Positions 13,095-26,039 of a stretch of DNA of 64,000 nt are shown piece by piece. Numbering within the stretch: the first letter of the stretch is position 1; every line of letters begins with the position of its first letter. The translations under genes were made by a program, and so were the position numbers. A model generated the notes under the pieces. It saw nothing but the letters and a program-made list of their open reading frames with translations, made no database searches and was not told the DNA's origin. The stretch is taken from assembly GCA_008711295.1 (NCBI GenBank), contig VUYV01000015.1, forward strand, positions 1,755,054 to 1,819,053, in the 5' to 3' direction. The DNA is from Anarhynchus alexandrinus (taxonomy: Eukaryota; Chordata; Aves; Charadriiformes; Charadriidae).

Positions 13095-16000
13095 CCCATT
13101 TCCAGTTTCTCGTCCCTCCAGTTTTGTGTAGAAACTCCTGCCTGTGGGCTCTGTTCACATTGCCTGGTGGGAGAGGTTAAAGGGTAAGCCACGACAGATA
13201 GCTGTGGAAACTCCAGATGGTTGGAGTCCAGTCCCTGCAGAAAACCCAACCAATCTGGGCAAGACTCAAACTGTGCATCTTGCATATGTCTTACCTTTCA
13301 TGAAGAATTATTCTTGCTCCTGGTGTTTGATGGCTGTTAAGCAACAAGGATGGTGACCCAGACTGTCCAGAGGGAGAATCCCATGCTGTTCAGGATAGTC
13401 CTGAGCAGGAGAAGGGGAAGGACTGATGGGAGATCAGAAGGTACTGGGGTCTGTGAGGCACATTCCTGGTACATATCCATCCTCTCCCCCGCCTTCACGC
13501 ACCCTGGCACCCTGATCATGGCAGTTCCTCTTCCCACAGCCCATCTGGGACACATGAGGAACTGCTCAACGCTCCCTTTTCTGCAATTACAGGAAGATGG
13601 TGTCTGCCTGGTGGGCTGGGGGAGAGCGGGGGGTGCTGGAGCACTGCAGCTATTTCTGGCACAGGCTTTTCCTTCCCTTTGCATCTAGAGATCCTGCTGC
13701 TACAGTCCCAGCCCTGAAGCAAACCCTCCGTGGCTGAGCTGCGCTGCCACAAAACCTCCAAACCCCCATCAGCTCAGCTGTTCAGCTCTCCGATGCCTCA
13801 ACACAGCCCATGGGAAAGAGCCAGAGCAAGAAGGGATGGTTTAAAATCCTGGCAGTTACTCTGGCATCACTTTTCTAATTGAAACGAGAGCTGACTGGCA
13901 GCTCAGCATAAGGAAATAATGGGCAGGACACCTTTATGAGAAACAAGGAAGACAAAAATAGAATTTTTAATTTATTTTTTTTCCTGAAAAGATGCCTCTC
14001 TCTGGTTATCGTCCCAGCTGTATGGTAAGGTTCATCCCTCTGTTTCCCATCCTGTTTTGTGTCAGTACCTCCCCACCCACGTGGTTTTTAACTGATAGCA
14101 ATAAGGTGTACGGCTTTCTCAAGTAGGATTCTCTGGGACAACACAGGTTGGCAGAAGATTCACCTTTTTGGATTTTGGGTTTCAATAATGGCTGGAGTTC
14201 TTCATCAAGACAGGAAGCCCACAAAGATATTCAAAGAAAGAAATTGAGCTTCTGATGCTCTGACCTGGGCTGTTCACCTCCTAGCTATTATGTTGACAGG
14301 CCTCAGTGACAGAAATTAAAATGTGTAAAATAATTGGAATAAAATTCACTAGCAGGGGCAAATGTCTTTTTCCTTTCTCTCTCTCCCTCTTTGGTCTTTC
14401 TGGTAATTGCTCACACTTACTTGAAATTAGCTTAAAAGGGACTTTAATGGGCCCAGCAGATCTGTTACAAGTTGCAGCAAGAGTGACCACACGCTTCCAG
14501 GGTATCCCGAATGGATCCCTATCGATGTCTGCAGGCTATCCTGTACTAAATTAGTGTGTAAAGTCCACAGTAGTGCCGGTTGCCAGTATTTTTAACATAA
14601 TTTCCTAGGAAAATGAAGCTTTGTGTTTACTCTTTCCACTCTATTTGTTTCCTCTTCCCCCACTATGCCCCCAAAAAGCTTTTGAACCCATAGTGTGATT
14701 TGTACCTTATTTGTCATCTGGTAAAAGATCCCCAAGACTTGAATTTGCGTGCAGTTTTGTGAAAACTGGCAGCTGGATAGAGCAGAAAGACCCGCATTAT
14801 TGCTGCTCTCTCCACAAGCCAAGACCCCAAACCCCCCTGAGCTCAATATACAACACATACCCGGCGGTGGTGCTGCCTGTTGGCTGAGGAGCATTTATAT
14901 CCTGGCTAACGAAGCAACGCAGGTGTAGCTGCAAGCTGGCCAGCCACAGCAGCACAGGGCCCAGATCTCCAGCCAAAGCAGCAGCACGTTCTGGAAGGAG
15001 CTGGGAGTGTCATGGTGCAGTAGACTGGAGGGGGAACTGTTGGAAAGCACACTTTTTAAACTCCATCAGTCACAGAACAACTTATTTTTAGCAGTGTCTG
15101 TTTCCCCACAAGGCTAGGAAGAGTTTCCTTTTCTTCTCCTTTTCCAGGCATAATTCCCGTGTCTTTAGCAGCTCCATCTGCTGTGGATTCTTGGATGTTG
15201 CATTCGGTGCATGCAGCACAGGGTCAAATGCAGTTATCACAGGACAGAGAGAAAAGCCATGAAAGTGGAGAAGCTGCTGCTTGGTGTGAGCTGTAATGCA
15301 TTTATGTGGGGAGTGGAGGCAGGGGAGGGACGTGGCTTCCACTGAGGTGCCGTAAATGTCCCCTCCACTGTTGGAGCCAATCCCCCACCTCCTTTTGCTG
15401 TCATCTCCAGCTCCCTTTGGAGTCTCTGCTTATCCACATGCACTGCAAACTGGGAGATGGGAGGAAAATCAGAGGATTAGCAAGAAGGTAGTGGACACCT
15501 TTTGAAAGGCCAACACTGTGACCTTCCTTGGCATTGGATGCTGAGCTGCTTTGAATATCTGACTGCTTCTTTTGTGTGTGAATGGCAATTGATCAGTTTG
15601 AAAAATCTGCTTCAGCTCTCGATACTGGGCATCTGGGAAAATATTTTCCTGTATTTGCCTGATTTGGGTCTACCCAGATGTTGCTGCACACCGTTGGGAG
15701 GTTCAACTTATCTCCTGTTGAGGGCATGGAACAGTGTGTCAGCAGAAGGCACGCAGCTGTATTCCCTGCACGGCAGGGGACTTTGCTCTGCAAACCTCAG
15801 GTCTGTTGACCACTGTGGATCAAACTGGGGGGAGTCATGGGCAGGACGTAAAGGTAAGAGGACAATACTAAGAGCTGAATGTACATCCAGTGGGGATGGG
15901 TTATCCTGGTCCCTGTCGTAGCCAGTAAAGCAGAGCACGGGTCATCTTTTCCTGCAGAAAGTCTTGCTGTGTTGCTTGCTTTTTTGCACATCCTTCAGCT

Positions 16001-16459
16001 TAAGCAAATAAAATAGGGTTTGATGCACTCAATGACCAAAAGAGACTCTTTCTCTGGCGCTGCTTGCTAGAATATATGATGGGGTGGAGGGGATATTACC
16101 AGAAAACCTTCAGAGGGTTATCTCACGTTGCAATGTACTATTTTGACTGGGAAGGACCTTGGAAACTGTCAAAGCCCAATCCACCAGTTTGGGGCAGAGT
16201 ATTTTTTGACCAAACCTCACATTTTATAGCAAGTTCTATTTTTAAAGAATCTGGGGTTTTAAAATCTGATTTGTAAACAGGTAGAAACATATGGGCTTTA
16301 ATGTCTTTCTTGACTTGAAATGGTTGCTTTCTCCTACATCAAAGATGAGTCTGAAACCTGCAGGATGCCTCCTTTTCCTTGCAATCTGTCTGTGCAGTCT
16401 GTCTGTGGTGGGCGTCTAACAAAGATACCTCTCTTTTTTCCTTCCCCATATTCTCATTC

Positions 16460-16473
16460 CCCCCCCCCCCCCA
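16460..16473 (+). repeat. Poly-C run
   Basis: About 14 consecutive C residues occur in otherwise mixed sequence. The run is prone to length error in sequencing. Confidence 0.8.
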
Positions 16474-17262
16474 GCCTATTTTAGTAAGAAGAGGCTGGAA
16501 TTGTTTTCTCTTTGCCCTTGGGTAATCAGTAATAGCCTTTGGAGGCTGTTGCATATGGTAGAGATGACTGGAAGTCACAGGAAAAGAACCCCCCAAAAAT
16601 CTGAAATAAAAAACTCCAACCCAAGTGACACTTTCCGTTGTTGAATAATGTCTGATTGGGTAAACACTTTAATGGGTAAACACTCAGTCAGCTGCTGTGA
16701 GCACATCTCAGTGAAAAACATTGTACTCTACCAACAGTGGTGAACCACCCCTGAAGAATGGAGGAGAAGGCTGAAAACTCTATTTTAAAGCCAGGGTGGT
16801 TGAAAGATTTGAATTCCCACACTACACTTTCTATCAGAAATGGTAAATGCTCTCAGAATGAATATTTTTCTTTGGTAAAAATTTATTTCAACAGAAGTTT
16901 GGCATAGGGAAATTTAAACTAAGTAACTTTGTTGGGTCAGCTTGAAAGTAAAATCTGGGTTGACTCAAGCCTCCACAGCTTATAACAAGAATCATTTCAG
17001 GCTATGCTCGTCTGTGTTGCTACTTATCAGCTGGGCTCCTTGCGTGGGTGATGTGTCACTGTGGTTTCTACCTCTGCCTGGATGGTGGCAGTGAGTTTTG
17101 TGAGATGAGGAGGTTTCTGTGACACTTTTGGAGCTTATCAGTTGGTTTCAGTGATGCCCAGCCTGACCCTTGCGCAGACAGGGAGGTTGCAGAGCTAGAA
17201 CAGAGAGAGATAAGGAAACGCCTGAGGATAGTGTGATGAGCATGGCAGTGAGAAACATGTTT

Positions 17263-17372
17263 CTCTCTTTCTTTCCAAGCTGTGGCTCTTGGAGATGTGT
17301 TTCCAGCTGCACCTGGAGTTCTTCAGTCAGAATTACCTTCTCAAAGAAGGACTCTAAAACTGAGATGACTAT
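17263..17372 (+). pseudogene. Possible decayed copy of PLI-like exon 2
   Basis: The block ends in ACTATAG/GTGGGT, close to the exon 2 donor of the PLI-like gene (ACGATAG/GTGGGT); 15 of the last 19 bases match. The frame reads TEMTIGG where the intact gene reads HEVTIGG, and a Cys-rich stretch (CGSWRCVSSC) precedes it. The upstream pyrimidine tract also aligns loosely with the exon 2 acceptor. The acceptor phase differs from that of the intact gene and the middle is poorly conserved, so this is at best a fossil. Confidence 0.25.
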
Positions 17373-17879
17373 AGGTGGGTCAAAGACAGCGAGCCTGTAC
17401 ACTGCCCTGAGTGTAACTGGTCTCTCCTTCACCAGTTATTTCACCTCACAGCTCTTTGAGAGGAACGAGAGTTTGTGAGAGATACCAGTTTGGATAAATT
17501 AAGGGCTAAACTGACAGCCAAAGAAGTAACAGGGATATGTGTGTGTGTAGGCACAAGCTGGGAGTAGATGATACATTTGTTTAAGATGATGACTGGAAAA
17601 GGCCCAGCAGGAGCATTTTGAATAGCTGCACCTTTTACTACCTACACTGAGTTCAATAAATTGCCAACAAGTAGCTGGAGGCTGGTGGCTGCTGTGAGAG
17701 TAACGGTTGTGCTATGCATCCTCAAACAGGTAAACTGGGCAGGATAAACTTTGAGGGGAAGGATTTGTGTAGGGTTCTCTCATGTCTTTGAAGTCACCGT
17801 CTGGAGAGGCCTTCTCAGCTCTGCAAGTGTCTGGCAATGAGTCTTTCATGCTATGCTCAAAATGTTGTCATGGGCAAAG

Positions 17880-18055
17880 AACATATTATATTAATGTACA
17901 GCCAAAAGCTTAATTAAAATCTTAATCTAATCAATACATAATAAAGTTATTATTAGTCCAGTTGCAATACTAACACTTATAATCCAGATTAATACAGAAA
18001 AACCTCATTAATAGTAATACTCTTAAAACTGCTATAAAAGAAAATTTACTAATAT
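17880..18055. other. AT-rich block
   Basis: This stretch is strongly A+T rich, with TTAATTAAAATCTTAATC and AATAAAGTTATTATTAG motifs, and stands out from its neighbours. It abuts a C-rich open stretch on the minus strand (18056-18343). Together they could be an old LTR-like insertion, but no terminal repeats or target duplication were identified. Confidence 0.3.
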
Positions 18056-19685
18056 CTAGTCATCTTCTCCAATGCTGTCCTCACCTTCTGATGTCCCTCT
18101 GAGTCCTGTGGTTTGTGGCACCAGCCTTCTCAAGCAGAGAGGTGGTGGGCTGTGTCTGTAAGTCTTTGGTATCCCGAGCTGTTCACCAGGAGAAGGACAA
18201 CGTTCCTGGTGGAGGTCCCTTCCTCTGCAGGCCCGGAGCCTGCTTAGGACTATTTTTATGTGTTTCTTCATCACACTCTCTTTCCTTCTCGGTGGTTTCC
18301 AGGTAAAGTTTGAAAGTTGGTCAACAGCTTCCCCCGGCCTCAATTAACATAAAGGGCTATTTCTTGTTACGCAGTGAATATCTACGTTTGTCAGAGATTT
18401 TACCTTATATGGTATCACAGAGATAAAGCTGGAACAGGTTGTACAGAAGTTACTTGACCACTAGCTATTGTTAAAGTAAACCAACACCAGCTCAGGTCAA
18501 GATAAGTCTGGAGACATCCTGAGGTGCCAAAGCCTGTGTCTTTCACTAAAAATTCTGAAAATTGTATTTACTGGGCTACATCAGTACCTTGACAGACAGA
18601 GACCTTCAAATATTGTTGTATCCTGTGGCTGTGAGAAGAGGTCCCCAAACAAGAAGCTGTTGTGCATGGGGAACCACAGAACCCTGCCTGGTGAGTCTAT
18701 GAGATCTGTGTTCACAAATGGTCACATTCGTGTTGCTCCTGCTCACCTGTCCCAGCAGCATAATGGAGTCATTAGTGGTGTCACTTGTGACTTTCACATC
18801 ACTGCTTATTTTCTCAGGTAGAAGTCTCAGCACTACAGGGTTGTACTGAGAACTAGTGGGATGGGTTTTTGTCCCAGGATGCAAGGAGATTTTGCCCATT
18901 CCTGGTTGTCTTATTTTTTTTTCCCATGACATTTTTGGTCTGTTAAGATTGTAATGTTCTCGGGACAAGGACTATATTCCTTTCTTTTTTCTTTCTTCTT
19001 TCTGTGATATATGTTTGTGACTTTCTCTTCAACCCTTAATTTCAGAGATGTCTGGAGAGAATCAATACAGCTGATATTTCTGCAAAGTGTTTGTAATGAC
19101 CAATGCTGACAAGCTTCCACTTGGGAACGATGAGCAGAGACTCAGGGCGCATTTCAATCCCAGAAGGAGCTTCTCCCCCTCCATTAACATGAAAAAATAA
19201 GCCACATGCAAATAAATTACTATTTTGTTTTTAATACACTTTCCCTGTGTTTTATACTATACTTGCCCACAGTGCTCGGCCCACTGCAAGTGGTGGTTCA
19301 GCTTACAGACACTGAGGGTGTCCGAGTGGGTGGTGTGGATTTGCTTTTCCCCAGGGTGTCAGCCCTTCTCCTGTTCCCAGGGCAGGAGAAGGTGTCAGTC
19401 CCACACGGGAGCAGTTGCCCGAAGGCAGGAGTGCTGCTGCCACCTCTTGGAGCTGGGAATAAGGGACGAGCCCAGTATGGGAGGCATTGTCGTGGTGCAC
19501 TGGAAGAGGCCAGCCTGTGGGGACCTCAGGATTGTCACCTCTTCATTTTGCTCATGTCTTTCCCCTGGCAAGCTGTGCTCTGGTGAAAGACAAAGATGTG
19601 AAACAGGTGTGATTTATTTTCTCTCATCCACACCCTCAAACAGTGCAGGATCCATACCAACATTTGATTTTTAAAGGGTATTTTT

Positions 19686-19860
19686 TCCAAGTCAGGTTTT
19701 AAAGGGTGCATGTGATGTGGCTCTCCCCAGTTTCCAGGGGAGGCTGTACAGCAGTGCAATGAATGTCACCTCCCTGAAGCTTTTACTGCCTCTAAAGTGC
19801 TATTTAAATGCTTCACTGCTATATGCATTACTGTAAATGCTCCGATAAATGGAGGGATGG
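19686..19860 (+). repeat. Diverged duplicated segment, copy 1
   Basis: It aligns with 28478-28650. Shared stretches include GCATGTGATGTGGCT, CTGAAGCTTTTACTG versus CTAAAGCTTTTGCTG, and GCATTACTGTAAATGCTC versus GCATTACAGTGAGTGCTC. It is non-coding and could be an unlabelled interspersed repeat or part of a segmental duplication. Confidence 0.55.
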
Positions 19861-22757
19861 AAACCAGGTTGTTTTAAAGTCACACCAAGATCTGACCTGC
19901 TCTCTGCGTAACTAGCATCATTACTTCTCTTCCTCTCCTTTGCTATCTCAGTTCTTAAGTGGCACTTATCAGCATAATATCTGTGTGCTATCTAGGAATG
20001 CATTAAGCAACAGCTGTTACATGTTTAGTTCTTGTCCTGCGCACGGGGGGAAAATATGTGTAATTAAATTGTTTTGTTTGAAATCCTCTCTGCACCGAGT
20101 CAGTCTCTCCTTTGCTTTTTCACAGAAATGCACACACAGACACACACGTAGAGCTCTCCTTTTATGCTTGTGGAGGTAGACCAGAAGGTAGAGAGTTTGA
20201 TGTTGGCTTTTAGCTCTAGGGAAATTTTGTTCCACAGCGTGTGACTGACCCCACACAGACTCTTCCTCCTACACAGAGGGACAGAGTTCATTACTGCTCA
20301 AAGGAGCCAAAGGAGAGACACTGTCAAGGGCAGCCTTGATCCTGATGCTGCAGGTTCTTTTAGATAGTTTGGGCCCGCTACCAAGACCTTTGAAGACAGG
20401 GAACAAAGGTGATTTGCTGCTCTCTGGGAATGCAGTGGCAGCTGGTGATGTTGCTCGTAACAGCCCAGCTTCAGAGGGAGCCTACCATGGTCAAGCCTGT
20501 CCATCTAAGCACTGAGTTATTTTGAGAGTAATGGCCCAGAGTGGTACGTTTGAGGCAATGAAGGGAAGGTTCCTTCCCTCACTAGCACATCATCTGCTCC
20601 AAGGGGCAGCAGCAGCAAATGTCAGTGGCAGTTTTGGAATCAGGAAAAGCAAAAGTCAGATTTGGAGGCACTGGGCTCTGACTCTATGAGGAGTGTAGGT
20701 GACTTTCTCACTGCTCAAGTTAGTACTTGATTCTCTGTGATCTGTTCGGCAACAGGAGGTGAAGGTTCACTGCAATATGTAGCAGTGGGTCATAGGGTCT
20801 GACAACACAAGGACTGACAAGACTGGCAAACCATCCTGGAGAGCTCCTGAAGACAGCTTGGGAAGGAACATGTTAGATATGCAAGACATCTCCAGAATCA
20901 TGTGCCCTACTGGTTGTCAAGAGGAGCACCAGATGGACCCAAACAGGATTCGGAAGCTGGTTTCCAAACCTCTCTCTGGTACAGTCTGTCCTGTGAGTCT
21001 CTCCTTGACCAGCCAGAGGAGGCTGCTGATCTTTCCTGTTCGGGTCACCACCAACTGTAAAGGTCTTGGAGCTGTCCATGAATTTGCTGATCCACTCTCT
21101 ACTGGACTATTTCATCCCATCCCAACCAGATTAATCTCATGAACATCTCATGAATCTCAGGAATGGCCTGGAAACATGCACAGCTGTGATGCTCATTTGA
21201 GGGAAATGCTGGTGAATAAGGAGTAGAGGATCTGACTTTCACTGGGATAGAATTGGACTGAAATTGGGCAACATGGGGTCTGGCCCAGTTTGTGAGTCAT
21301 GTCTATATGGCCCTCAACTGGCTGGACAGATAGAGAAGGTCCTGGTACATCTGAGTCTCCAAGTGCTCCAAGCACTAAAGCATGTGGACTTAGTGTCAAG
21401 GCAGAATGTGCTGCAGGAACACAGCGTGGTTTCATTTCCTGGACAATCCCACAGAGCATGTAGGGTTGATCTACCTTTCCTAATCATAAAGAGAAGCTAG
21501 TGCAAACATGAAGCAAGGTGAGTTCATCACCTGTGCAAGACCTGGAGCTGGAAGTGGACATGGCATGCTTGGACTCACAAATGCCCAAAGCTGATGTGAG
21601 TTGGGGTCAGTGAGAACTGGAGCTTGGCTGGAGCCTGGAGTCCATACCTGATGCGCATCACCTTGTGGGATCATGCAGCAGCACTTCAAGGGGACAATAA
21701 ATGCCAGCAGAGAGAGCCACATGTGGCTCTTCCTCCAGCACCAAAAGCTGCAGCAACAAAACATGTTTCTCAGTGTGTATTGTGATTCCTCCAGCATGCT
21801 AACACACAGAGCTCATGGGGCGTATGCTCACCAGATTGTAATAGATGCAAAAATCTCTTTGTATATCCTCCTTGCTACAATTCATGTTGGCACAAATGGT
21901 TATTACTGCAGTACCTCCAGGCTCTGCCTCACTGTGCCAGACTGACGCAAATGCATTAGGAAAGTCAGTCCTTGTTCCAAAGAGCTTATTACAACCAATT
22001 TGAAAAGGGTGATATGGAGATAGAAGGCAGATCCTCTGTCCAAATACGGATTCTCCATAAACCGCCTTTACATTAATAGAGAGAATGAGGGATGTGTTTA
22101 TTATTCAGGCAGGTAAAAGTGTCTCAGTTGTAGAGTGATTGCTCCTTCACTGTTTTTGTGTGTGGAAACACATATATTTTGTGTATTTTTTTTTTTTGTG
22201 GCTCAGACTCAAATGCAAAAAAATCTGTGTGCTTTCCAGTCAAACTTGTCTAAATGTTTCCTAGTGCCAGCAGACCGGTTCTGCCTGGCAAACGGCAAGG
22301 CGTCCTTTGCAGCTGACTTGTATGTGTGAAATCTTGCCCCCATCTTTGCCTCCGGACATGGTCTGGTTTCCCAGTCGGTGTCAGATGTACATGACGCAGG
22401 TCCTGGGCTGAGAGGCTGCCATGACAGAAGGCTAACGAGGCATGCTCTGGTCTGATTAACAGTAAGGCATGGATGGTCAGGGTGACTGAGTGAGTGGCCA
22501 AGTCCCAGTGGCACAAGGTTGGTTTAATTTTAGGGCCAGTCAGGTTGGCATTTAGATTGGCCATGTCCACATTTGCATGGGAAACTGGCTGTCAAGTGGT
22601 CATTTAAAGCCATCCAAGGAGCTGCCTTGTAAATAGAGTATGAAGGCATGCTGACACCGAAGAGTCCTCTCTGGAGTCAGGACCTCTCTGGGTCCTGGAG
22701 ACAGGAGCTTGGCCAGGATGCTCATTTTCCCTGCTACATTGGCCAGAAGATGCTGTG
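19861..22757. other. Intergenic DNA, nothing recognised
   Basis: No exon or known repeat was recognised. The longest frame on + (20858-21142) has no family resemblance. An 11-base T run is near 22188. Confidence 0.4.
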
Positions 22758-23092
22758 TGCTTACAGATACTTAAAGGGAAGATGCCAGGGGGATGGGAGC
22801 AGTCTTTTTTCAGTGGTGCCCATTGATAGGATGAGGGGTAATGGGCACAAGCTTGAACATAGGAAGTTTCATCTTAACATGAGGAGGAACTTTACCTTGA
22901 GGGTAGTGGAGCACTGCAACAGGCTGCCCAGAGAGGTTGTGGAGTCTCCCACTCTGGAGACATTCAAAACCTGCCTGGACGCTGTCCTGTGCAACCTGTT
23001 GTAGGTGACCCTGCTCTGGCAGGGGGGTTGGACTAGATGATCTCCAGAGGTCCCTTCCAACCCTGACTATTCTGTGATTCTGTGATTCTGTG
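22758..23092 (+). mobile_element. CR1 LINE 3' fragment
   Basis: This is a 5'-truncated CR1. It encodes the C-terminal reverse-transcriptase tail signature ([18 protein letters not shown]), followed by the typical 3' untranslated stretch (GATGATCTCCAGAGGTCCC TTCCAACCCTGA, written with one break) and terminal repeats of ATTCTGTG. The 5' edge is approximate. CR1 elements insert by target-primed reverse transcription, which explains the truncation. Confidence 0.9.
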
Positions 23093-23240
23093 CTGATAGA
23101 GGAGTGCACCTTCAGTTTTGTGAGGTGTTCCTGTGTGCAGCCTGGCAAAACAGATCTCCCCTTGCTGCCTCTCCCAGAGTGGGATGCAGGCATGGGAAGG
23201 ACTGTCTGGGTTTAGCACCTGTGGGAGGGTGGGCTCTGTC

Positions 23241-23344
23241 CCAGATGTCTCCAAACGCACGGTGGAAACAGCAATTGTGGGCTCTGACGGNCTCTCCAAA
23301 CGCACGATGTAATGGTGGAAACAGCAATTGTGGGCTCTGACGGG
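23241..23344 (+). repeat. Near-perfect tandem duplication containing an N
   Basis: A roughly 50-base unit starting CTCCAAACGCACG and ending GGGCTCTGACGG occurs twice in a row. The two copies are separated by an undetermined base at 23291, and the second copy carries 8 extra bases. Such high similarity with an N at the junction suggests an assembly join, though a real short tandem duplication is possible. Confidence 0.7.
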
Positions 23345-23884
23345 CAGCATAGGAGGCATCACCTCACCTATGCCACTCCAAGTTCAACAGTAGCAGGCAG
23401 CACCCCTCCCTGTTGATCCTTCCCACCCATCCTCCTGTGACAAAGCAAAAGCAGTCTGGTGTGACCTACAGCTCTGAGCACAGAGCAGAGGCCCTGGGAG
23501 CCGCCACGCATGGCCCTGTGCTTTTGCCTCCCATTGCCCCACTGCGCTAGTGGTACCAAAGTGAGTCTGGGCACAGTGGCCTCCTGCTTCCCAGCCTTTC
23601 CCCCTTGGATCCCCGTTTTTTATCCTAGCCTTGGTGGTTTTTTTTCACCCCTGCCCATTTGGGGTGGTGGAAATGGGAGCTGAGCCAAAAGCTGCCCTGC
23701 TGTGAAGGTCCTTGCCTGTCTGAGGCCAGCCCAGGGCAGAGCTCAGAGCAGAGACCCATCCTGCTGTAGAGGGGCAGCCAAGATCTATGTGTTGAGCTGT
23801 TGCATGTGCAATGGATACAAATGCTGTTGAATCTCTGGAGTCTGGCTGTTGTCTTCTAGCTGGGGCTGAAGGCACCATCTTAAC

Positions 23885-25712
23885 ATGGCTACTGCAGTTA
23901 AAGACAACAAAAAAAGTTTCTATAAATACATTAACAATAAAAGGAGGACCAAGGATAACCTCTGTCCTTTAGTAGACATTGGCGGAAACATAGTGACCAA
24001 GGATGAGGAAAAGGCTGAGGTACTTAACGCCTTCTTTGCCTCAGGCTTTAACAGTAAGACCTGTTGTTCCCTGAGTACCCAGCCCCCTGAGCTAGTAGGC
24101 AGGGGCGGGAAAGAGAATGAAGCCCCCATAATCCACGGGGAAATGGTGAGTGACCTGCTCCAGTACCTGGACATACACAAGTCTATGGGGCTGGATGGGA
24201 TCCACCCAAGGGTACTGAGGGAGCTGGCGGAAGAGCTCACCAAGCCACTTTCCATCATTTATCAGCAGTCCTGGCTAACCGGGGAGGTCCCAGTTGACTG
24301 GAGGTTAGCAAATGTGACTCCCATCTACAAGAAGGGCCGGAGGGAGGATCTGGGGAACTACAGGCCTGTCAGTCTGACCTCGGTGCCTGGGAAGGTTACG
24401 GAGCAGATCATCCTGAGTGCTATTAGGTGGCACATGCAGGACAACCAGGTGATCAGTCACAGTCAGCAGGGGTTCATGAAAGGCAGGTCCTGCTTGACAA
24501 ACCTGATCTCCTTCTATGACAAGGTGACCTGCTTAGTGGATAAGGGAAAAGCTGTGGATGTTGTTTACGTGGACTTTGGTAAAGCCTTTGTCACAGTTTC
24601 CCACAACATTCTTCTGGAGAAACTGGCTGCTAATGGCTTGGGTGGGCGTACTCTTCATTGGTTAAAAAACTGTCTGGATGGCCATGCCCGGAGAGTGGTG
24701 GTGGATGGAGCTAAATCCAGTCAGTGGCTGGTCACAAGTAGTGTTCTCCACGGCTCGGTACTGGGGCTGGTTCTCCTTAATATCTTTATCAATGACCTGG
24801 ATGAGGGGATCGAGCGCACCCTCAGTAAGTTTGCAGATGACACTATGTTAGGTGGGAGTGTTGACCTGCTTGGGGGTAGGATGGCTCTACAGAGGGATCT
24901 GGACAGGCTGGATCAATGAGCTGAGACCAATGGCATGAGGTTCAACAAGGCAAAGTATCGGGTCCTGCACTTGGGTCACAACAACCCCATGCAGCGCTAC
25001 AGGCTTGGGGAAGCATGGCTGGAAAGCTGCCTGGTGGAAAAGGACCTGGGGGTGTTGGTTGACTGCTGGCTGAATATGAGCCAGCAGTGTGCCCAGGTGG
25101 CCAAGAAGGCCAACAGCATCCTGGCCCGTATCAGGAACGGTGTGGCCAACAGGACTAGGGGAGAGATCGTTCCCCTGTACTTGGCACTGGTGAGGCCCCA
25201 CCTTGAGTATTGTGTTCAGTTTTGTGTCCCTCACTACAAGAAGGACACTGAGGAGCTGGAGCACATCCAGAGAAGGGCTACAAAGCTGGTGAGGGGTCTG
25301 GAGAACAAGTCTTATGAGGAGCAGCTGAGGGAACTGGGGTTGTTTAGTCTGGAGAAATGGAGGCTGAGGGGAGACCTTATCGCTCTCTACCACTACCTGA
25401 AAGGAGGTTGTAGTGAGGTGGGGGTCATTCCCTTCTCCCAAGTAACAAGCAATTGGACAAGAGGAAATAGCCTCAAGTTGTGCCAGGGGAGGTTTAGATT
25501 GGATATTAGGAAAAGTTTCTTCACTGACAGTGTTATCAAACATTGGAACAGGCTGCCCAGGGAAGTGGTGGAATCGCCATCCCTGGAGGTATTTAGAAGA
25601 CGGGTAAANGTGCTTAGGGACATGGTTTAGTGGTGGTTTTGATGGTGCTAGGTTCACAGTTGGACTTGAGGATCTTCAAGGTCCCTTCCAACCATAGACT
25701 ATACTAAGATTC
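23885..25712 (+). mobile_element. CR1 LINE, 5'-truncated, most of reverse transcriptase retained
   Basis: A single reading frame runs from 23885 to about 25609, broken only by one TGA at 24917-24919 where related elements have Trp. Recognisable reverse-transcriptase landmarks in order are [30 protein letters not shown], the palm motif-A stretch VDFGKAF, the [19 protein letters not shown] stretch, and the FADD box (motif C). The tail has [18 protein letters not shown], as in the fragment at 22.8 kb. The endonuclease half and the first ORF are missing, so the copy cannot move by itself. A second-position Asp in AFDTVSH is Val here. The 3' end has GAGGATCTTCAAGGTCCC. An N lies at 25610. Confidence 0.93.
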
Positions 25713-26039
25713 TAACTTACAAGCCCTCTGTGCCCCAGGACCTGTTGCTGGCAGCAGGACTCCTGTCTTGATCTGCAGCTCTCCAGTGTTTAAGTTGTGT
25801 GGGTCCTAAATGCTTTGGAACTGAGGTACTTTGCTCCCTCTCCTGAAGGAATGGGGCATATATAAACTTGTTAGAGCAGTCACATTTGGTGTCCCTCCTT
25901 GTCATCAGGCTATCCTACAACTGTGCCAGCAGGTTGGTTGGAGAGCAGCTGTGGAAGGAATATGCGAAACATTTTTCAAAGTGCCTTCATTTTCTCTCCA
26001 ATGATGATCTGAAAAAGATGTTTTATTAAAACACTTTAT
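25713..26039. other. Spacer between repeats, nothing recognised
   Basis: No exon, RNA gene or repeat boundary is recognised between the CR1 copy and the 5S-like repeat copy B. Upstream similarity to copy A may extend weakly into this stretch. Confidence 0.4.

Larger units (their letters stand above)
9171..19685. other. Long gene-poor intergenic stretch
   Basis: No complete gene is recognisable. Items seen inside are an 18-base direct repeat (13045 and 13077), a 14-base poly-C run near 16460, an AT-rich block at about 17880-18055, and weak exon-like pieces at 11988-12068 and about 17263-17372. The remaining reading frames overlap on both strands and look random. Confidence 0.45.

Noticed and set aside
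20858..21142. 94-codon frame on + with a CPTGCQEEHQ stretch
   Set aside because: It briefly suggested a secreted coiled-coil protein, but nothing else fits and there are no splice sites in phase.
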